DNA from: UBA940 sp031548515
Lineage (GTDB): Bacteria > Bacteroidota > Bacteroidia > Bacteroidales > Rikenellaceae
NCBI GenBank assembly: GCA_031548515.1
Contig: JAVBRB010000020.1
Span: forward strand, 21,830 to 85,829
Direction: 5' to 3'
Length of the DNA: 64,000 nucleotides
The notes beneath the pieces were generated by a model that saw only the letters and a list, made by a program, of their open reading frames with translations, had not been told where the DNA came from and did no database searches. Of the stretch, positions 59,357 to 64,000 are shown one piece after another (position 1 is the stretch's first letter; each line of letters begins with the position of its first letter). The position numbers and the translations under genes were made by a program.

Positions 59357-60367
59357 ATGCCCATAACTAAAGTTGTCATACTGAATTGGAACGGCGAAAA
59401 CAACCTCTCCCGTTTCCTGCCATCGGTGGTGGAGAACACGCCGCCGGAGGTGGAAATCGCCGTTGCAGACAACGGCTCGACTGACAGTTCTCTTGAGTTG
59501 CTGCGGAGAGATTTTCCGTCGGTGAAGCTTGTCGTGCTCGACCGGAATTACGGCTTCGCCGAAGGTTACAACCGCGCCCTGCGCGAAATTAAAGCCGACT
59601 ATTACATTCTGCTGAACTCCGACGTGCAAACCCCTGCAGGGTGGTGCGAGCCACTTATCGAGATGCTCGAACGCCATCCAAAATTGGCTGCCGTCGCTCC
59701 GAAATTGCTTTCGTATGCCGACTACGCAATGTTCGAATATGCAGGAGCTTCAGGGGGATTCATAGACTCGCTCGGCTATCCGTTCTGCCGCGGACGCATT
59801 ATGGGCAAGATCGAATGTGACCGGGGACAATACGACGATGCCCGCGAAGTTTTCTGGGCGACAGGTGCATGTTTCGCGTGCCGCGCCGAACTTTTCCGCG
59901 AACTGGGCGGTTTCGACAATGCATTTTTCGCACACCAGGAAGAGATAGACCTTTGCTGGCGCATGCAACTGGCCGGATACCGCATAGCCGTCGAACCGCG
60001 CAGCGTGGTATATCATCTCGGCGCCGGAACACTTCCGCCGTCGCCAAAGAAGTTGTACTACAACTACCGCAACAATCTTGCGATGCTCTACAAAAACCTG
60101 CCGAACGGCAGGATGCAACTGGTGATCTTCACACGCATACTTCTGAACGGGATTTCAGCCGCTGTCTATCTCATTAAGGGCGAAAAAGATAACTACCGGG
60201 CAGTGGGGCAGGCGCACCGGGATTTTTGGACCATGCGCCGCCGCGACTGGAGTGAAAAACGCCATCATATCCAGGCTACCTGTAAAGCAGAACCGACACA
60301 AGTTTACCTCGGTTCGATAGTACTGCGCTACATGTTCGGCAAGCGCCGTTTTGGAAATCTAATGTGA
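59357..60367 (+). CDS. Family 2 glycosyltransferase
   Basis: 336 residues with a GT-A fold: VVILNWNGENNLSRFLPS at the N-terminus, VADNGSTDSSLELL, GFAEGYNRAL and the metal-binding LLNSDVQTP. Then FWATGACFACRAELFRELGGFDNAFFAHQEEIDLCWRM is the acceptor and catalytic region of rhamnosyl-type GT2 enzymes. A hydrophobic helix near 255-280 may attach it to the membrane. It probably adds a sugar to LPS or capsule. It follows the lipid A acyltransferase and a broken copy of its own start. Confidence 0.93.
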   Translation: MPITKVVILNWNGENNLSRFLPSVVENTPPEVEIAVADNGSTDSSLELLRRDFPSVKLVVLDRNYGFAEGYNRALREIKADYYILLNSDVQTPAGWCEPLIEMLERHPKLAAVAPKLLSYADYAMFEYAGASGGFIDSLGYPFCRGRIMGKIECDRGQYDDAREVFWATGACFACRAELFRELGGFDNAFFAHQEEIDLCWRMQLAGYRIAVEPRSVVYHLGAGTLPPSPKKLYYNYRNNLAMLYKNLPNGRMQLVIFTRILLNGISAAVYLIKGEKDNYRAVGQAHRDFWTMRRRDWSEKRHHIQATCKAEPTQVYLGSIVLRYMFGKRRFGNLM

Positions 60368-60446
60368 CCGGGGCATAGCCGGCGTACTCGCACGATCTTA
60401 CGGTCTTGCCGTTAATCAAGTTTCCACTAAAATCAGGAGGCACAAA

Positions 60447-60626
60447 GTGCTGAACAATATGAAAGATTGTCTAGTTCTGGAATCTCAACAACAAAATGGC
60501 TTGACTTTTTGTGCGGATTTAGTCAGGGAATCAACTTGCGGGCTTTCATCAGGAAAACCCGCCTTGTCGCAAAAGAAGTCATCGCCACCCGACATCCAAT
60601 CTCGGCCGTTGGGAACTCCACAGTAA
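60447..60626 (+). CDS. Possible small ORF (doubtful)
   Basis: GTG at 60447 lies 6 bases after AGGAGG, an unusually good Shine-Dalgarno sequence for this genome, and opens 59 residues (VLNNMKDCLVLESQQQNGLT ... SGKPALSQKK). There is no -7 box, recognised family or signal peptide. The surrounding gap 60368-60650 holds nothing else I can name. Confidence 0.22.
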   Translation: MLNNMKDCLVLESQQQNGLTFCADLVRESTCGLSSGKPALSQKKSSPPDIQSRPLGTPQ

Positions 60627-60650
60627 GTTTATGCGCGTGTTTGCTCCGGA

Positions 60651-62243
60651 TCATTCACATGCTTTAGCCGTTTCGGCGGCGTTGTGTGCCGCGTGTATGT
60701 CGTCTACAGCCAGGACGAACTCCGCCTTCGCGTCGTTCCACTGCCCGGTCAGGCCGTAGTAAACGCCCATGTTGTTATGATAGGCGCCATTGCGTCCCTG
60801 CGGGGAAATCTTCGAGAGGAAGCCGAAGGCGGCGGCGGTGTCTTTCCGCTCCAGGGCGCAGGCCGCTGCATTGAGATTGGCCGCATCCGAAGTGGGAAAT
60901 GTTTCGGCGGCGATTCTAAACACTTCGGAGAAGCTGTCCGAACCGGCAGGATAAGACTGCGCGATTCTAAACATTTCGTTCTGGGAGAGCAGTCCGGGAT
61001 CGGTATTGATGAATTCCCTGCCCTTTTCGACTGTGAACGGGATTACGGTGTAGTCCAACCGGTATTCGCAGCGGCGCAGCAGCGGGAAAATTTCGGCTTT
61101 CATCCGGAGGTAAGGAACGCCTCCATCGAGATCCATCAGTTTTTTCTCCCTGCCGTCGAAAATACCAGTGCCACGGATGATTTCCAATATATTGTATTTC
61201 TCCGCCATGTTCGAGCGGGCCACCAGCGTATCGAGCATAGCCCAATCCTCGCCCGCGCCTTTCGAGGCAAACAGCGTTTCGGGCAGGCCGGCGACAACCG
61301 CGATCTGCCTTTTGAGCGACTCCGCACGTTTTCCGGATATCGCCATGTTGGCTGCATAAGTCCCCTCCGGCGAAGCGTATCCGGTGATGGCAATTCCGGT
61401 GACGGTCATGCTGGGGTTGTCGTGGATGCTGCGCAACGTCGCATAGATCTTTTCCAGTTCGGCGGAGTTGTTGCCGAATGCAGGGTCGATCGCCGATTTT
61501 CCGACCGCATAATCTATGTATGCGCTGCCTGACTCGTTGCGCGTTTTGACGGCTTCCACTTCTGGGGCGATATAGCTCACCTCGAAGTGCGGAACGTAAG
61601 GCGCTTTCTGTTCCGGTACATATGCGTGTTGTACCGGAACGTAAACGGGAACTGGCTGCACAGCCGCCTCCTTTTTACGGCCGATATTGAATATAAGGGT
61701 AACCCCGGCTTTCGTCGGACCGAAATAATGCTTCGTTTCGCTGCCGATCTTCCTCCCGCAGACGTCGCAGGAGTATTTGTCGTAGGAAAGATAGGCGTAA
61801 CCCACGCCCACCGTGGCCTCCATGCTCCAACGGGACGAGAAGTTCCAACGGTAGCCATACGAAGCACCTGCTCCCGCCAGCCATCCTTCGAAGCGGTGTT
61901 GCGACATATATTCGGAGAATGGCGGCGACGGCAACGCACCTATATTATATAATGCGTAATGGCCGTGCAACCCAAAAAACGAGCCACGGAACGTTTCACG
62001 CGTCCACCACCGCGCTTCGGGTTGTGCCAGGAAATGTTTCCACTTGTGGTTGTCTCCGAAAGTCCACGCATTGTAATTGAACGGTACGTCGAGCGACATC
62101 CTGCCCGAAAGCCGGAACTCCGCCCCCAAATTAATCGTGCCCGTGGCATCGTACAAAAGGTTGGTCTTGAGGCCAACGTCCTGACCGAATCCCATGAACG
62201 GGAAAAGGCAGGCGAAAAAGGTGATGATGATCTTGTATTTCAT
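60651..62243 (-). CDS. DUF3575 and OmpA-like protein of a fimbrial locus
   Basis: About 530 residues from ATG 62243. A signal peptide (KYKIIITFFACLFPFMGFGQ) precedes a DUF3575 outer-membrane barrel at 22-190 (VGLKTNLLYDATGTINLGAEFRL; WNFSSRWSMEATVGVGYAYL). A linker rich in P, V and Y leads to an OmpA-like region (ITGYASPEGTYAANMAISGKRAESLKRQI) and a C-terminal TPR-like part (NLNAAACALERKDTAAAFGFLSKI). DUF3575/OmpA proteins accompany Mfa/FimA-type fimbriae in Bacteroidales and probably anchor them to the wall. It starts 16 bases after the fimbrillin-like gene on the same strand. Confidence 0.87.
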   Translation of the reverse strand: MKYKIIITFFACLFPFMGFGQDVGLKTNLLYDATGTINLGAEFRLSGRMSLDVPFNYNAWTFGDNHKWKHFLAQPEARWWTRETFRGSFFGLHGHYALYNIGALPSPPFSEYMSQHRFEGWLAGAGASYGYRWNFSSRWSMEATVGVGYAYLSYDKYSCDVCGRKIGSETKHYFGPTKAGVTLIFNIGRKKEAAVQPVPVYVPVQHAYVPEQKAPYVPHFEVSYIAPEVEAVKTRNESGSAYIDYAVGKSAIDPAFGNNSAELEKIYATLRSIHDNPSMTVTGIAITGYASPEGTYAANMAISGKRAESLKRQIAVVAGLPETLFASKGAGEDWAMLDTLVARSNMAEKYNILEIIRGTGIFDGREKKLMDLDGGVPYLRMKAEIFPLLRRCEYRLDYTVIPFTVEKGREFINTDPGLLSQNEMFRIAQSYPAGSDSFSEVFRIAAETFPTSDAANLNAAACALERKDTAAAFGFLSKISPQGRNGAYHNNMGVYYGLTGQWNDAKAEFVLAVDDIHAAHNAAETAKACE

Positions 62244-62259
62244 TTGATTTTCTGTTGTT

Positions 62260-63717
62260 TTATTCGGCGACAGGCGGGAATGGCGACTGTACAGCTCTGA
62301 TTTCAAGGGTTAACCTGCCGGCTTTCAGGGTGATGCGGGCAGATCGCGGCGAATCTCCGTTATTGCCGATAAACGGATAAATGTCTGTTATTGTTCCGCC
62401 GGGGCCTCCCGTCGCGCTGAGCGTAAGCCAGCTTGCGGGACCTCCGTCTGCTTCGTCCTCGATCTTTACCACTTCCCAACCTCCCGGATAATCCGTGAAA
62501 ACGGACAATTCATAGGTTTCCTGAGGCGTGTTCGTTTCCAATGACGGCAGGGACCACGTGTTTTTCGATACCCCGAGCATATACTGCCCGTTGAAGACTA
62601 CCTCTTTGATCATACCCATATCGTAAGAGAGGGTGCGGGTCTTGAGATTCGACGGAACGGTATAGGCAGCCAGGGCTTCTTCAAACGTAGCGTATCCGCG
62701 GCCTGCGGCTGAAATGATGCTGACCCGATACTTGTAATTCCGCAAAAGGGGCATATACCGGACAGGCTGTCCTTCAGCTGTTGTGTCGTAAGTGAAATCC
62801 ACCCGGTAGAAATTCTTTTCGCCGTCGTATATACCTTCGATAACAAGGCATGTAGCGTTGCGGCGGGCCGTTTCGCCGACATCGTCGGCCGCAGCAGCTT
62901 CCTGGGTGTATATTTCCCCCGTGAAACTCTGGCCCGGAGGAATGAACACTGCCGCCCCGGGCTGCCTGCCGGGATCGGAAGGCAGATTGGGAGCGCCCTG
63001 GACCGGAACGATCTGCCCGTCGTTGGCACGCCATTTCGGGGCGATATATCCTATAGTGTTGTAATTGCAGAGATATATTTTTCCCATGGTAAATGCAGGC
63101 GCCTGATTGATTACGTCGATCCTGGCGACCATACGCCTGAGCTGTATCCCTTCGAATTTTTTGCCGAATCCGATGTTCACGACACCGGTCTCGCCATACA
63201 TCGGAATGGACTGGAACGTATCTCCCGCACCGTTGGCAGCCCATGGACCGGAGGCATACCTCAACAGTTCCAGAACCGTTTTCTTAGGTGTCCCAGCGGC
63301 AAGTCCGGAAATCGCGGAAGCGACCTGAGCGCCGGCATTGGCCACGATAACCACGCGGCAGCCGGAGCCGGCGGTGAGTTTGGCCTTTAATTCCACTTTA
63401 TAAGCCTGTCCCGTTCCGGAATTGCCCACGATATTCCCCCTGGCATGCTCGCGAAAAGTTTCCGCCACATTGGCCGGGTCCGAGTCGTCCACATCAAAAA
63501 CAAGCACGTCGGCTTCATTCACATAACTCTCTTTCGCACCCTCCATCGAACGTGTCGGTGGGGCCTGGAGTTCGGGAATTTCCACGATCATGATCACTTC
63601 CTGCGAACCTCCCGGCCTCGAAACGATTCCGGAATCATCCCGAATGCAGCCTTGCACCAGAAAGATGCAGCACAGCATGCAGAAGACATTAAGGCTCTTT
63701 ATATCGCGTTTTTTCAT
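62260..63717 (-). CDS. Fimbrillin-family lipoprotein (FimB/Mfa2-like)
   Basis: 485 residues. The signal MKKRDIKSLNVFCMLCCIFLVQGC ends in a lipobox cysteine. The N-terminal domain has PPTRSMEGAKESYVNEADVLVFD, typical of Bacteroidales fimbrillins whose first strand is exchanged in donor-strand polymerisation. The central beta domain contains TFQSIPMYGETGVVNIGFGKKFEGIQLRRMVARIDV. The C-terminal ~110 residues look like a BACON/Ig-type module (GGPASWLTLSATGGPGGTI; SPRSARITLKAGRLTLEIRAVQ). It may be the anchor or an accessory subunit. It lies between the FISUMP-type and DUF3575 genes, with gaps of 9 and 16 bases. Confidence 0.87.
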   Translation of the reverse strand: MKKRDIKSLNVFCMLCCIFLVQGCIRDDSGIVSRPGGSQEVIMIVEIPELQAPPTRSMEGAKESYVNEADVLVFDVDDSDPANVAETFREHARGNIVGNSGTGQAYKVELKAKLTAGSGCRVVIVANAGAQVASAISGLAAGTPKKTVLELLRYASGPWAANGAGDTFQSIPMYGETGVVNIGFGKKFEGIQLRRMVARIDVINQAPAFTMGKIYLCNYNTIGYIAPKWRANDGQIVPVQGAPNLPSDPGRQPGAAVFIPPGQSFTGEIYTQEAAAADDVGETARRNATCLVIEGIYDGEKNFYRVDFTYDTTAEGQPVRYMPLLRNYKYRVSIISAAGRGYATFEEALAAYTVPSNLKTRTLSYDMGMIKEVVFNGQYMLGVSKNTWSLPSLETNTPQETYELSVFTDYPGGWEVVKIEDEADGGPASWLTLSATGGPGGTITDIYPFIGNNGDSPRSARITLKAGRLTLEIRAVQSPFPPVAE

Positions 63718-63726
63718 CGCTGCGGG

Positions 63727-64000
63727 TTATTGGGGATTTTCGGCGACGCACCTTATGGCATACGCGTCGCAGTGGCTGGTAGAACCGGAAGCGTTATAAC
63801 CGACCGCTGTCGATGTAAAACTGAGTCTGGGACTTGCATCGTAGCCGCTGTTCGAGGTGGCGCTCCAGTAGTATCCGTTGCCGGGCTGCACCAGCACACC
63901 GCCATTGTTGCGGGCCCCGGTTATGGGGTAGAACCCGCCTGCGGAAACGCTGGTGCGTCCGTTGCTGCCGTTCCATGGGAAATCGGTAGTGAACGATGCC
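63727..64000 (-). CDS. FISUMP-type fimbrial or surface protein, C-terminal part
   Basis: The gene enters from the right edge; 90 residues are visible before TAA at 63729-63727. They read GYYWSATSNSGYDASPRLSF and end AYAIRCVAENPQ, the pattern (YYWSAT..., AxxxRCV) of the Fibrobacter succinogenes major paralogous (FISUMP) domain often found in Bacteroidales fimbrial tip proteins. It stops 9 bases before the fimbrillin-like gene, so they share an operon. Its start and N-terminal domains are outside the window. Confidence 0.8.
   Translation of the reverse strand, partial: ASFTTDFPWNGSNGRTSVSAGGFYPITGARNNGGVLVQPGNGYYWSATSNSGYDASPRLSFTSTAVGYNASGSTSHCDAYAIRCVAENPQ

Overview
The window reads as chromosomal DNA of a Bacteroidota bacterium, most likely order Bacteroidales and probably Rikenellaceae (Alistipes-like). 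This is inferred from many TAnnTTTG -7 promoter boxes, scarce Shine-Dalgarno sequences, DUF4251, DUF2795, DUF3575 and calycin-like proteins, TonB-dependent receptors, a Mfa/FimA-type fimbrial locus and moderately high GC. No phage, complete insertion sequence, CRISPR array or rRNA operon was seen. Most of the window is core genome.

Layout. 1-7.0 kb: a cut HTH repressor, tRNA-Arg(CCG), dnaG, a plug-only TonB protein, purB, rubredoxin, engB and prs. 7.3-14.2 kb: a surface lipoprotein, a membrane-anchored AraC regulator, an EamA exporter, a SpoU methyltransferase, a tyrosine phenol-lyase/tryptophanase-family enzyme and a beta-helix lipoprotein. 14.3-26.6 kb: pdxA, thrS, infC (apparently starting at AUA behind a tandem structured repeat), queA, a lipoprotein, a second EamA exporter, a YgiQ radical SAM protein, dnaB and comM. 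26.7-36.3 kb is accessory: a secreted hydrolase, small lipoproteins, a TonB receptor with calycin-like and DUF4251 proteins and an AraC regulator, tRNA-Lys(CTT), a BetR-like regulator and a YfcE phosphoesterase. 36.4-49.8 kb: a Clp ATPase, dciA-recF, a TPR protein with ribH, aminopeptidase P, a U32 protein, a polyprenyl synthase, yajC, a DUF1573 lipoprotein, nusB and a BaiN-like flavoprotein. 49.8-60.4 kb: a cobalamin adenosyltransferase, DUF2795, a zeta-toxin-like kinase with a 51-residue partner, threonine aldolase, lysA, an ACT-domain protein, a Pro/Glu-rich protein, rsmI, a DUF389 protein, an LpxL-type acyltransferase and a family 2 glycosyltransferase. 60.6-64 kb: part of a fimbrial operon (DUF3575/OmpA protein, fimbrillin-like lipoprotein, FISUMP-type protein).

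The most distinctive signals are regulatory or structural. infC has no usable AUG/GUG/UUG start but an AUA seven bases after a strong purine-rich SD. Two tandem copies of an RNA-like repeat with compensatory stem changes lie before infC, and a third relative precedes the zeta-toxin gene. Several genes have a -7 box only 5-6 nt from the start codon, which predicts leaderless mRNAs. Divergent nusB and baiN promoters carry near-identical arms. Helically spaced GGAC repeats sit upstream of the AraC-linked TonB receptor promoter. A tryptophanase-like enzyme carries tyrosine phenol-lyase specificity residues. Dispersed palindromic repeats are also present, one beside a duplicated glycosyltransferase start.
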